This document shows, piece after piece, positions 25,831-33,360 of a DNA stretch of 33,796 bases. Below the pieces are notes generated by a model. It worked only from the letters and a program-made list of their open reading frames with translations. It made no database searches and was not told the origin of the DNA. The first letter of the stretch is position 1; each line of letters opens with the position of its first letter. This DNA comes from Cellulomonas bogoriensis 69B4 = DSM 16987. GTDB taxonomy: Bacteria; Actinomycetota; Actinomycetes; Actinomycetales; Cellulomonadaceae. The position numbers were made by a program, and so were the translations under genes. Location: NCBI RefSeq assembly GCF_000767165.1, contig NZ_AXCZ01000012.1, positions 1 through 33,796 on the forward strand, read 5' to 3'.

Positions 25831-26955
25831 TCACCTCACCGCCGTGGTCGCGGGCCGGGCGGCGGTCGCCGCCGCGTAGTGGTCCATGAGCCGTTCGCAG
25901 ACCACCGGCCACGTGCGTGACCGGACGGCGTCGCGGCCCGCCCGGCCCATGGCCCGGCGTTTGCCCGCGTCGCCGGCGAGGTCCTCGACCCGTGCGCGTA
26001 GCGCCGCCAGGTCACCCCGCGGGTACGTCCACCCGGTGCGGGAGTGGTCCACGAGCTCGGCGACGCCCCCGGCTGCGACGGCGACGACCGGCACCCCCGC
26101 GGCCATGGCCTCCTGGGCGGACTGGCAGAACGTCTCGTGCGGGCCGGTCTGCACGGCCACGTCCAGGGTCGCGACCGTCGTCGCGAGCTCCGTGCCGGTC
26201 TGCAGCCCCAGGAACGTCGCGGCCGGCAGGTGCCGTTGCAGCCGTTCCCTCTCCGGTCCGTCGCCGACGACGACGAGCCGTACCCCGAGCAGGTCGTGGA
26301 CGGCGCGCAGGTCCTCGAGCTGCTTCTCCGCCGCCAGGCGCCCCACGTACCCGACGAGGGTCTGCCCGCCGGGGGCCAGACGGCGGTGCAGGGCCTCGTC
26401 GCGGTGGCGGGGGTGGAACCGGTGGGTGTCGACCCCCCGGGGCCACAGCCGTACCCGGTCCACCCCGTGGGAGGTGAGGTCGTCCGCGGCCGCCTGCGAG
26501 GGGGCGAGGGTCACGTCGGCGGCGTCGTGGATGGCGCGCACGTGCCACCAGGCGGCCTCCGCGGCGGCGCCCAGGTGGTACTGGCCGGCGAACCCGGCCA
26601 CGTCGGTCTGGTAGACGGCCACCACGGGGATGCCGAGCCTGGCTGCGGCCCGCACCGCGGGCCGGCCGGTGGTGAACGGGGACGCCAGGTGCACCACGTC
26701 GGGCGCGAAGGTCGCGAGCTCACGGACCACGGACCGGGTGGTGGGGACCCCGAGCGGGAAGTCGGTGTACCCGGGCATCGGCACCGACCGCACCGGGACG
26801 ACGCGCGCCCCGTGCACCAGGTCCGGTGGTTCGCCGGGCGCCAGCACCAGTGCCGGGTGCCCGGCTCGTTCCAGGTGCTCCAGGACCCGCAGGACGGAGT
26901 GGGTGACGCCGTTGACCTGGGGGAGGAAGGACTCGGTGATGATCGCGACCCGCAC
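25831..26955 (-). CDS. GT-B glycosyltransferase, MgtA/mannosyltransferase-like
   Basis: The 374-residue enzyme resembles GDP-mannose-dependent alpha-mannosyltransferases of actinobacterial glycolipid synthesis. The N-terminus is V-A-I-I-T-E-S-F-L-P-Q-V-N-G-V-T-H-S-V. The donor domain has Y-V-G-R-L-A-A-E-K-Q, V-V-G-D-G-P-E-R and G-P-H-E-T-F-C-Q-S-A-Q-E-A-M-A-A-G-V-P-V-V. GTG 26955 is chosen because homologues begin at this residue; the Shine-Dalgarno is weak. An open frame continues upstream to 27126 but would overlap the acr3 promoter. First gene of a two-gene operon. The exact sugar and acceptor are inferred only from the family. Confidence 0.9.
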   Translation of the reverse strand: MRVAIITESFLPQVNGVTHSVLRVLEHLERAGHPALVLAPGEPPDLVHGARVVPVRSVPMPGYTDFPLGVPTTRSVVRELATFAPDVVHLASPFTTGRPAVRAAARLGIPVVAVYQTDVAGFAGQYHLGAAAEAAWWHVRAIHDAADVTLAPSQAAADDLTSHGVDRVRLWPRGVDTHRFHPRHRDEALHRRLAPGGQTLVGYVGRLAAEKQLEDLRAVHDLLGVRLVVVGDGPERERLQRHLPAATFLGLQTGTELATTVATLDVAVQTGPHETFCQSAQEAMAAGVPVVAVAAGGVAELVDHSRTGWTYPRGDLAALRARVEDLAGDAGKRRAMGRAGRDAVRSRTWPVVCERLMDHYAAATAARPATTAVR

Positions 26956-27061
26956 ACCGGCAGAGAACCAGCCCCGGGCGGACCGTCGGGCGACGACGCA
27001 GCGACGCGACGGTGACCACTGGGCGAACGGTCGGTGCCCGGGGTCCAGGCCCCTGGACCGC

Positions 27062-27101
27062 CTGGTTCGACGTGTGTCAATATCGACGCATGTCGAACCA
27101 G
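27062..27101 (+). promoter_or_regulatory. Inverted repeat and leaderless promoter at the acr3 start; probable ArsR operator
   Basis: CTGGTTCGAC (27062-27071) and its exact complement (27092-27101) flank the start codon. Between them lies CAATAT (27078-27083), exactly six bases before ATG 27090, and TGGACC (27054-27059) sits 18 bases further up as a -35. The TCAATATCGA segment recalls ArsR-type sites. An ArsR dimer here would block the promoter; the RNA hairpin would also hide the start codon. Confidence 0.6.
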
Positions 27102-28229
27102 CACCTGGCCGCGCCGGTGGCGCCACGCCTGTCGACCCTGGACCGGGCTCTGCCGTTGTGGATCGGGCTGGCCATGGTCCTCGGGCTTGGGCTGGGACGG
27201 TTCGTCCCGGCGCTCGGGGAGGTCCTGGAGGCGATGGAGGTCGGGGGAGTCTCCCTCCCGATCGGCCTGGGGCTGCTGGTCATGATGTACCCGGTGCTGG
27301 CCAAGGTCCGTTACGACCGGCTCGGCACCGTCACCGCCGACCGGCCCCTGCTGATCTCGTCCCTGGCGCTGAACTGGCTCGTCGGCCCCGCTCTGATGTT
27401 CGCGCTGGCGTGGATCTTCCTGCCGGACCTTCCCGAGTTCCGCACGGGCCTGATCATCGTGGGCCTGGCCCGCTGCATCGCGATGGTCGTCATCTGGAAC
27501 GACCTGGCGTGCGGTGACCGTGAGGCGGCCGCCGTGCTCGTGGCCCTCAACTCCACCTTTCAGGTGGTCGCGTTCTCCGGCCTGGCGTACTTCTACCTCA
27601 CCGTCCTGCCCGCGTGGCTGGGTCTGGACACCGCCGGCCTGGACGTCAGCATGGGTCAGATCGCGATCAACGTCCTGATCTTCCTGGGTGTGCCGCTGGG
27701 CGCAGGGTTCGCGTCCCGCTGGATCGGTGAGCGCAGCCGCGGCCGCGACTGGTACGAGTCACGCTTCGTGCCCGTGATCTCGCCGTGGGCCCTGTACGGC
27801 CTGCTGTTCACGGTGGTGCTGCTGTTCGCCCTGCAGGGCGACGCGATCGCCGCGAACCCCCTGGACGTCGTGCGGATCGCGGTGCCGCTGCTGATCTACT
27901 TCGCCCTCATGTGGGTGGTCGGGTTCGCCACCGGGCATCTCCTGCGCCTGGGCTACGCACGCACCACCACGCTGGCGTTCACCGCCGCGGGCAACAACTT
28001 CGAGCTCGCGATCGCCGTGGCGATCGGGACGTTCGGGGCCACGTCCGGTCAGGCGCTCGCCGGGGTGGTCGGCCCCCTCATCGAGGTGCCGGTGCTGGTG
28101 GGCCTGGTGTACGTGAGCCTGGCGATCGCCCGCCGCTGGTACCGCCACGACCCCACCGCCCCCATCCCCCCCGCAGTCCGCACCGAGAGCGAGACCGAGA
28201 CCCGCACCGAGACCGAGGCCCCGGCATGA
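27090..28229 (+). CDS. acr3: ACR3-family arsenite efflux permease
   Basis: The 379-residue inner-membrane carrier, with about ten helices, expels arsenite. The family motif with the essential Cys is seen in V-G-L-A-R-C-I-A-M-V-V-I-W-N-D-L-A-C-G-D. A-A-G-N-N-F-E-L-A-I-A-V-A-I near residue 300 is also conserved. The C-terminal tail is a run of Thr/Glu/Arg. ATG 27090 has no Shine-Dalgarno but has a -10 element six bases upstream, so the message is likely leaderless. The stop overlaps the arsR start by ATGA, so the two are translationally coupled. Confidence 0.96.
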   Translation: MSNQHLAAPVAPRLSTLDRALPLWIGLAMVLGLGLGRFVPALGEVLEAMEVGGVSLPIGLGLLVMMYPVLAKVRYDRLGTVTADRPLLISSLALNWLVGPALMFALAWIFLPDLPEFRTGLIIVGLARCIAMVVIWNDLACGDREAAAVLVALNSTFQVVAFSGLAYFYLTVLPAWLGLDTAGLDVSMGQIAINVLIFLGVPLGAGFASRWIGERSRGRDWYESRFVPVISPWALYGLLFTVVLLFALQGDAIAANPLDVVRIAVPLLIYFALMWVVGFATGHLLRLGYARTTTLAFTAAGNNFELAIAVAIGTFGATSGQALAGVVGPLIEVPVLVGLVYVSLAIARRWYRHDPTAPIPPAVRTESETETRTETEAPA

Positions 28230-28600
28230 CCGACGTCTGCACGCCCGCACCCCGCCCTTCGCTGACGGTCGACGCCGCCGAGCGCGCGGCGCGGGTCCTC
28301 AAGGCCGTGGCCGACCCGGTGCGCCTGAGGATGCTCGCCACGGTCGCGAGCAGCCCGACCGGCGAGGTCTGCGTGTGCGACCTGACCGACCTCGCCGACC
28401 TCACCCAGCCGACCGTCTCCCACCACCTGAAGGTCCTGCGCACCGCCGGTGTGCTGACCTGCGAGCGGCGCGGGACGTGGGTCCACTACCGCGTCACCGA
28501 GCACGCCCGCCCGTTCGTGGACGGTGTGCTCGACGGCGTCGTCCCAGCCGCACTCACCCTCATGACCGCCACGCCCGAACCCGAGCCCGCCAGGAGCTGA
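28226..28600 (+). CDS. arsR: ArsR/SmtB-family arsenic-responsive repressor
   Basis: The 124-residue winged-helix repressor leaves DNA when As(III) binds. The DNA-recognition helix contains T-Q-P-T-V-S-H-H-L-K-V-L, followed by the wing E-R-R-G-T-W-V-H-Y-R. Likely As(III) ligands are C49 and C51 in E-V-C-V-C-D-L, the classic ArsR pair, with C5 as a possible third. It is placed second in the operon, coupled to acr3 by a 4-base overlap, and probably acts on the inverted repeat at the acr3 start. Confidence 0.95.
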   Translation: MTDVCTPAPRPSLTVDAAERAARVLKAVADPVRLRMLATVASSPTGEVCVCDLTDLADLTQPTVSHHLKVLRTAGVLTCERRGTWVHYRVTEHARPFVDGVLDGVVPAALTLMTATPEPEPARS

Positions 28601-28601
28601 C

Positions 28602-29033
28602 ATGACCACGCACGCCGAGCCCACCCGCCCGAGCGCCCTGTTCGTGTGCGTCCACAACGCGGGCCGTTCGCAGATGGCCGCGGGCCTGCTCACCCACCTG
28701 TCCGGGGGCGCGGTCGAGGTGCGGTCCGCCGGGTCCATGCCCGCGGACCAGATCAACCCGGTGGCCGTAGAGGCGATGTCCGAGCTGGGCATCGACATCC
28801 GCGACCAGCAGCCCAAGGTCCTGACCACCGAGGCCGTCCAGGCCTCCGACGTCGTCATCACCATGGGCTGCGGGGACGTGTGCCCGGTGTTCCCGGGCAA
28901 GCGTTACGAGGACTGGGCGCTGGCCGACCCCGCCGGGCAGGGCATCGAGGCCGTGCGTCCCATCCGGGACGAGATCCGCGAGCGCGTCCTGCGTCTGCTG
29001 GACGAGCTGGGTGTGGAGCCGCGCACCAGCTGA
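28602..29033 (+). CDS. arsC: Arsenate reductase, low-molecular-weight phosphatase type
   Basis: The 143-residue cytosolic enzyme reduces As(V) to As(III) for export by Acr3. The phosphatase-like P-loop is C16-V-H-N-A-G-R22-S-Q. The downstream Cys lie in M-G-C-G-D-V-C-P, and the acid loop is E-D-W-A-L-A-D-P. In actinobacteria such enzymes usually draw electrons from mycothiol/mycoredoxin or thioredoxin; which is used here is not visible. ATG 28602 follows CAGGAG, 1 base after the arsR stop. Third gene of the ars operon. Confidence 0.96.
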   Translation: MTTHAEPTRPSALFVCVHNAGRSQMAAGLLTHLSGGAVEVRSAGSMPADQINPVAVEAMSELGIDIRDQQPKVLTTEAVQASDVVITMGCGDVCPVFPGKRYEDWALADPAGQGIEAVRPIRDEIRERVLRLLDELGVEPRTS

Positions 29034-29051
29034 GGGTGGCAGGCTGGGGGC

Positions 29052-29999
29052 ATGGACCTGCGCATCTTCACCGAGCCCCAGCAGGGCGCCACGTACGACG
29101 ACCTCCTGGCGGTGGCCACCACGGCCGAGCGGCTGGGGTACGACGCGTTCTTCCGCTCCGACCACTACCTGGTCATGGGCGACGGGGACGGGCTGCCCGG
29201 GCCGACCGACGCGTGGACCACGTTGGCGGGCCTGGCCCGCGACACCGAGACGATCCGGTTGGGGACGCTGGTCAGCTCGGCGACGTTCCGGCACCCGGGG
29301 GTGCTGGCCATCCAGGTCGCGCAGGTCGACCAGATGTCCGGGGGGCGGGTGGAGCTCGGTCTGGGGGCCGGGTGGTTCGCCGAGGAGCACAGCGCCTACG
29401 GGATCCCGTTCCCGGACAAGCGCTTCGGCCTGCTGACCGAGCAGCTGGAGGTCCTCACGGGGTTGTGGGGGACGCCGGTGGGTGACCGGTACACCCACGA
29501 GGGTCGTCACTACACGCTGACGGACTCCCCGGCGCTGCCCAAGCCGGTGCAGCGGCGCAACGTGCTGCCCGGTGCCCCGGGGGTGCCGGTGATCGTCGGT
29601 GGCAACGGCCCGCGTCGCACCCCGGCGCTCGCGGCCCGGTACGCCACGGAGTACAACGCGGCGTTCCCCGAGATCGCTGACATCCCGGAGCGGTTCGCGA
29701 CCGTGCGTGCCGCGTGCGAGGCCGTGGGCCGGCCCGCGGACGAGCTGACGTACTCGGTCGCGCTGGTGATGTGCGTGGGCGCCGACGAGGCCGAGTTCGC
29801 CCGCCGGGCCGCGGCGATCGGCCGTGAGCCGGACGAGCTGCGTGAGCACGGGGTCGCCGGCACCGTCGAGGAGGCTGCCCGGAGGCTCGCGACGTTGCGC
29901 GAGGCGGGTGTGGAGCGCCTGTACCTGCAGGTCCTGGACCTGTCCGACCTGGACCACCTCGAGCTGGTCGCCCGGGAGGTCGCCCCCCGGGTGGGGTGA
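29052..29999 (+). CDS. LLM-class oxidoreductase, probably F420-dependent
   Basis: The 315-residue product has the luciferase-like TIM-barrel. It shows G-Y-D-A-F-F-R-S-D-H-Y, the loop V-S-S-A-T-F-R-H-P, D-Q-M-S-G-G-R-V-E-L-G-L-G-A-G-W, and P-V-I-V-G-G-N-G. These fit the actinobacterial TIGR03560 group, thought to use coenzyme F420. The substrate is unknown. ATG 29052 lies 18 bases after arsC. A CAGGCT hexamer six bases upstream and a G-run make both leaderless and led starts possible. It may be read with the ars operon, but no arsenic role is implied by its sequence. Confidence 0.93.
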   Translation: MDLRIFTEPQQGATYDDLLAVATTAERLGYDAFFRSDHYLVMGDGDGLPGPTDAWTTLAGLARDTETIRLGTLVSSATFRHPGVLAIQVAQVDQMSGGRVELGLGAGWFAEEHSAYGIPFPDKRFGLLTEQLEVLTGLWGTPVGDRYTHEGRHYTLTDSPALPKPVQRRNVLPGAPGVPVIVGGNGPRRTPALAARYATEYNAAFPEIADIPERFATVRAACEAVGRPADELTYSVALVMCVGADEAEFARRAAAIGREPDELREHGVAGTVEEAARRLATLREAGVERLYLQVLDLSDLDHLELVAREVAPRVG

Positions 30000-30022
30000 G
30001 GTGGGCCAGGTCGGTCGTGCCG

Positions 30023-30040
30023 GGCCCGCGTGCGCGGGCC
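30023..30040. terminator. Hairpin between convergent genes
   Basis: GGCCCGCG/CGCGGGCC forms a compact stem between the LLM oxidoreductase (plus) and the DUF4190 gene (minus), suited to both directions. No T-run. Confidence 0.5.
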
Positions 30041-30047
30041 GGGTCGG

Positions 30048-30545
30048 TCAGTAGGTGGGGATGGTCGCGAGGACCATCGCGAAGAACGCGATCCCGACCA
30101 GGAGCAGTGCGAGCCCGATGTAGCCGACGATCAGGCCGGCGACGGCCAGGCCGGATCCGCCCTCGCCGTTCTGGCGGATCGCGCGGCGCGCGAGGTGGCC
30201 GGTGATCACACCACCGATGGACGCGATCACCGGGAAGAAGGTCAGCCCAAGGACCGACAGGACCAGCGAGATGACCGCCAACGGGTTGGTCCGCGGGCCG
30301 GTGCCGTAGGGACCGGGGGCCTGCTGGCCGTACGGGGCACTGCCGTACGGGGCACTGCCGTACGTGGGTGCTGTGCCGTACGTGGGTGCCGTGCCGTAGG
30401 TGGGGGCGGTGCCGTACAAGCCCTCGGGGGACGGCGGGGGGTGTGCCGTGGCCGGCGAGGACGGGGGTGCGCCGTACGGGTTGGACTGCCCGGCGGAGCC
30501 GAACGGCTCCGGCGTGCTGCCCATCGGGGGGGTGGGGTTGCTCAT
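30048..30545 (-). CDS. DUF4190-type membrane protein with Tyr/Gly/Pro-rich N-terminus
   Basis: The 165-residue product has a disordered N-terminal half rich in Pro, Gly and Tyr, with Y-G-T-A-P-T repeats. Two membrane helices follow in the pattern N-P-L-A-V-I-S-L-V-L-S ... G-H-L-A-R-R-A-I-R ... G-L-A-V-A-G-L-I-V-G-Y, the DUF4190 signature. Function unknown; such proteins are common in actinobacteria. ATG 30545 follows CCGGAG. Upstream in-frame Met would extend into the divergent promoter of the uracil permease gene. Confidence 0.88.
   Translation of the reverse strand: MSNPTPPMGSTPEPFGSAGQSNPYGAPPSSPATAHPPPSPEGLYGTAPTYGTAPTYGTAPTYGSAPYGSAPYGQQAPGPYGTGPRTNPLAVISLVLSVLGLTFFPVIASIGGVITGHLARRAIRQNGEGGSGLAVAGLIVGYIGLALLLVGIAFFAMVLATIPTY
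30325..30417 (-). repeat. Tandem Tyr-Gly-(Thr/Ser)-Ala-Pro coding repeat
   Basis: Near-identical units of 18 and 15 bases encode three Y-G-T-A-P-T copies and two shorter Y-G-S-A-P copies. The array is in frame and is not CRISPR-like. Confidence 0.85.
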
Positions 30546-30664
30546 GGTGCTCCGGCCTGCGTAGAAGGTGCGGCAAGCATCCCACCGAAGGCCCACGCCG
30601 TGCCAGGACCGGCCGCTACGGTGTGCACGCCCGGCATCCCTGCACCCCCGACGAGGAGCACCCG

Positions 30665-32035
30665 ATGAGCTCACCCGCACCCACCCGCCGCTTCGGCTGG
30701 CAGCGTCATGGCGACGGCCGCCGTGTGCTTCCCGGTGCGGTGGTCGCGCCGGGTGAGCGGCTCAGCTGGCCCCGGACCGTCGGGGTCGGCATGCAGCACG
30801 TGGTGGCGATGTTCGGCGCCACGATCCTGGTCCCGGCGCTGACCGGCTTCCCGGTCGCCACGACCCTGTTCTTCTCGGCGGTGGGCACGGTCGTCTTCCT
30901 GGTGGTGACCGGCAACAGGCTCCCCAGCTACCTGGGGTCCTCCTTCGCGTTCATCGCCCCGATCATGGCGGCGACGGCGTCCGGGGGGCGGTCCTCGGCC
31001 CTGGGCGGGATCCTGCTGGTGGGCCTGGTCCTGGTGCTGGTCGGCGTGGTGGTGCACGTGGTCGGTGCACGGTGGATCGAGGTGACGATGCCCCCGATCG
31101 TCACCGGGACCATCGTGGCGCTCATCGGCCTGAACCTGGCGCCGGTCGCGTGGGGCAGCTGCGACGACGACGGGACGTGCACGGGGGTGCAGGCCGCACC
31201 GCTCACCGCGGTGATCACCCTGGGGGCGATCATCCTGACGACCGTCCTGTTCCGCGGGATGCTGGGCAGGTTGGCGATCCTGGTCGGTGTGGTGGTCGGC
31301 TACGTCGCGGCGTGGCTGCAGGGCGAGGTCAGCTTCGAGCAGGTCGCCGCCGCGCCGTGGGTCGGCCTGCCGGAGTTCATGGCCCCGTCGGTCGACCTCT
31401 CGGTGCTCGCCCTGTTCCTGCCGGTGGCGTTCGTGCTGGTGGCGGAGAACGTGGGCCACGTGAAGTCCGTCGGGACGATCACCGGCACGGACATGGACCC
31501 GCTGATGGGGCGTGCGATCGCCGCGGACGGCCTCGCGACGGCCTTCGCGGGGGCGGGCGGCGGTTCGGGTACCACCACCTACGCCGAGAACATCGGTGTG
31601 ATGGCGGCGACCAAGGTGTACTCGACGGCCGCGTACTGGGTGGCGGCCGGCGCGGCGCTGGTGCTGAGCATGTCACCGAAGTTCGGTGCGCTGGTCCACT
31701 CGATCTCCCAGGGCGTCCTGGGTGGGGCCGGGACGTTGCTCTACGGGATGATCGGCATCCTGGGGGCGCGCATCTGGGTCCAGAACCGTGTGAACTTCTC
31801 CGACCCGGTGAACCTCACCACGGCGGGTGTCGCGCTCGTGATCGGGGTGGCCAACTACAGCTGGGTCACCGAGGGCGGGCTGGAGTTCGAGGGGATCGCC
31901 CTGGGGACCGCGGCGGCGCTGGGCATCTACCACGGGATGCGGGCCGTGGCCCGGTGGCGGGGCACGTCGCAGGAGCCCGCGAGCCCGGCGTCGGTGCCCG
32001 GTGGTGCCGAGCTGGAGGGCGAGCGTCCCGCCTGA
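30665..32035 (+). CDS. uraA: NCS2-family uracil/xanthine permease
   Basis: The 456-residue inner-membrane symporter has about 14 helices. Family motifs include the start of TM1 Q-H-V-V-A-M-F-G-A-T-I-L-V-P, Y-L-G-S-S-F-A-F-I-A-P, the TM8 motif F-V-L-V-A-E-N-V-G-H-V-K-S with the substrate Glu, and G-G-S-G-T-T-T-Y-A-E-N-I-G-V in TM10. This pattern fits uracil carriers better than purine ones. ATG 30665 follows GAGGAG. It could feed upp elsewhere in the window. It is divergent from the DUF4190 gene and converges with the LytR_C gene. Confidence 0.95.
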   Translation: MSSPAPTRRFGWQRHGDGRRVLPGAVVAPGERLSWPRTVGVGMQHVVAMFGATILVPALTGFPVATTLFFSAVGTVVFLVVTGNRLPSYLGSSFAFIAPIMAATASGGRSSALGGILLVGLVLVLVGVVVHVVGARWIEVTMPPIVTGTIVALIGLNLAPVAWGSCDDDGTCTGVQAAPLTAVITLGAIILTTVLFRGMLGRLAILVGVVVGYVAAWLQGEVSFEQVAAAPWVGLPEFMAPSVDLSVLALFLPVAFVLVAENVGHVKSVGTITGTDMDPLMGRAIAADGLATAFAGAGGGSGTTTYAENIGVMAATKVYSTAAYWVAAGAALVLSMSPKFGALVHSISQGVLGGAGTLLYGMIGILGARIWVQNRVNFSDPVNLTTAGVALVIGVANYSWVTEGGLEFEGIALGTAAALGIYHGMRAVARWRGTSQEPASPASVPGGAELEGERPA

Positions 32036-32050
32036 GCGGACCGAGGCGGG
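32027..32050. terminator. Hairpin between convergent genes
   Basis: CCCGCCT/AGGCGGG forms a 7-bp stem overlapping the permease stop and facing the end of the LytR_C gene. It is modest, and there is no T-run. Confidence 0.4.
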
Positions 32051-32056
32051 TGGGGG

Positions 32057-32770
32057 TCAGTCGCCCTCGGTGTCCTCACCCGCCGGTTCCTCGCCACCGT
32101 CGACGTCCTCGTCACCCTCGACGTCCTCGCCGGCCTCACCGGTGAGGGTGGCGCCGGGGGCGGGCTGGGCGACCTGCAGGGCCTCCTCGAGCGAGATGCA
32201 GCCACCGCGCGGTTCCAGCGGCTCGTCGGGGGCGAGGACGACCTGCTCCTCCTCCATGAGGCTCTCCCACGCGGTGCCGACCACCAGGTCGATGGCGGTG
32301 CCGTCGCGCAGGTCCAGGACGAGCACCGAGTCCGGCACGTGCGCGGCCAGGGTGTACGCGGCGTCGACGCTCTCCTGACCGAAGAAGATCTGCGCGACCC
32401 CGGGGTACTGGGGCGAGAAGTCGCCGGTGGAGACCACGTCGAACCCGCGCGCCGTCAGCGACTCGGCGGTCACGCCGGCCAGGCCGGTGCGACCGGTGCC
32501 GTTGAGCACCTGGATCTCGATGTCGCCGTAGGGCACCGGAGCCGCGTCCTCGGTGGGGCAGGGGGGCGCTGAGACCACGGTGGTGGGCTCGGGGTCCTCG
32601 ACGCGCGTGAACTCCCGCTCCAGGAACGGGGCGTCCAGGGCGCCGGTGTACACGGCGGTGGCGAACAGGCCGGCGACGGCCAGGCCAGCGACGATCGAGC
32701 CGAACACGACGGCCTGCCGTTCCTGGCGGCGTCGGCGGCGCAGGGCGCGCGCCTGCTGGGCGGTGACCAT
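32057..32770 (-). CDS. Membrane-anchored LytR C-terminal (LytR_C) domain protein
   Basis: The 237-residue product has a basic N-terminus, one membrane helix (about residues 22-42), and an outside LytR_C domain with I-E-I-Q-V-L-N-G-T-G-R-T-G-L-A and G-F-D-V near residues 84-115. The very acidic Glu/Asp/Gly tail (about 205-237) looks disordered. LytR_C domains occur with envelope-polymer ligases, but there is no LytR-CpsA-Psr catalytic domain here. ATG 32770 overlaps the stop of the upstream gene by one base (TGATG), so translation is coupled. Confidence 0.88.
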   Translation of the reverse strand: MVTAQQARALRRRRRQERQAVVFGSIVAGLAVAGLFATAVYTGALDAPFLEREFTRVEDPEPTTVVSAPPCPTEDAAPVPYGDIEIQVLNGTGRTGLAGVTAESLTARGFDVVSTGDFSPQYPGVAQIFFGQESVDAAYTLAAHVPDSVLVLDLRDGTAIDLVVGTAWESLMEEEQVVLAPDEPLEPRGGCISLEEALQVAQPAPGATLTGEAGEDVEGDEDVDGGEEPAGEDTEGD

Positions 32771-33069
32771 CAGGACTCCAGGACGAGGACGCGGGCGTGC
32801 AGGACGGGGCGTTGCTGCAGGGCGGCGCGGACCGCTCGGTGCAGCCCGTCCTCCAGGTACATCACGCCCTTGAACTGGACCACGTGGGCGAACAGGTCGC
32901 CGTAGAAGGTCGAGTCCTCCGAGAGGAGGTTGTCCAGGTTCAGGGTGCGCTTGGTGGTGACGAGCTCGTCGAGGCGGACCTGGCGCGGGGGGACCGTCGC
33001 CCAGTCCTTGGGCGTGGTGAGGCCGTGCTCCGGATAGGGGCGGCCCTCGCCCACAGCCTTGAAGATCAC
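32770..33069 (-). CDS. Conserved actinobacterial small protein (VapB-annotated, ParB-like motif)
   Basis: The 99-residue product belongs to a highly conserved actinobacterial family beginning I-F-K-x-V-G-x-G-R-P-Y-P. It has V-P-P-R-Q-V-R-L-D-E-L-V-T-T-K and ends L-E-D-G-L-H-R-A-V-R-A-A-L-Q-Q-R. The D-G-x-H-R-x-x-A-A pattern recalls the ParB/sulfiredoxin fold. Databases sometimes call relatives a VapB antitoxin, but no toxin gene is here and the partner is a LytR_C protein. GTG 33069 has TAGACT exactly six bases upstream (33076-33081), so a leaderless message is likely. Confidence 0.87.
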   Translation of the reverse strand: MIFKAVGEGRPYPEHGLTTPKDWATVPPRQVRLDELVTTKRTLNLDNLLSEDSTFYGDLFAHVVQFKGVMYLEDGLHRAVRAALQQRPVLHARVLVLES

Positions 33070-33155
33070 AGGGTGAGTCTAGTGGCGTCGGGGCCCGCGC
33101 CTCCGTGGCTTGTGCACGGCGCGTTGGTCGGCGGCCCCGACGGGGCGCGCGCGGG

Positions 33156-33272
33156 TCAGCGGCAACGGCACCTGTCCGACGGTGCGACGCCGGCCAGGAC
33201 TGCGTCGGCGTGCTGGCCGCACCCGGTCCAGGTGACCTTGCGGCAGGTGGAACAACGCGCGGGGCTGCACAT
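33156..33272 (-). CDS. 38-residue Cys-rich protein, probable metal-binding
   Basis: The short frame encodes M-C-S-P-A-R-C-S-T-C-R-K, then T-W-T-G-C-G-Q-H, and ends C-R-C-R. Six Cys (2, 7, 10, 18, 35, 37) and H21 suggest a zinc-ribbon-like site. I recall similar tiny unannotated proteins beginning M-C-S-P-A-x-C with a G-C-G-Q-H-V centre in other bacteria, so this looks conserved. ATG 33272 follows GAGGAG with good spacing. It is divergent from the DUF2892 gene and shares its CsoR-type operator. Function unknown; a role in handling copper or reactive sulfur would fit. Confidence 0.82.
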   Translation of the reverse strand: MCSPARCSTCRKVTWTGCGQHADAVLAGVAPSDRCRCR

Positions 33273-33310
33273 GGTGGTACTCCTCGTAGGTCGGAACGAT
33301 GACATCCAAG

Positions 33311-33326
33311 ATACCCCAGGGGGTAT
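33311..33326. promoter_or_regulatory. CsoR/CstR-type operator between divergent genes
   Basis: ATACCCC-AG-GGGGTAT has perfect 7-bp arms, the typical GC-tract dyad bound by CsoR-family repressors (copper-sensing CsoR or persulfide-sensing CstR). It lies 39 bases from the Cys-rich gene start and 35 bases from the DUF2892 gene start, so one repressor could control both. No csoR gene is visible in the window. Confidence 0.8.
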
Positions 33327-33360
33327 GCCCTGCGCCAGGGTGTACCCGGAGGAGGACCAC

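Noticed and set aside
24691-26955. Possible phage or island boundary near the ABC pair and glycosyltransferases
   Set aside because: No integrase, transposase, direct repeats or tRNA end were found, and base composition does not change clearly.
30325-30417. Another tandem repeat block
   Set aside because: It encodes the Tyr-Gly-Thr-Ala-Pro repeats of the DUF4190 protein in frame, so it is not an independent element.
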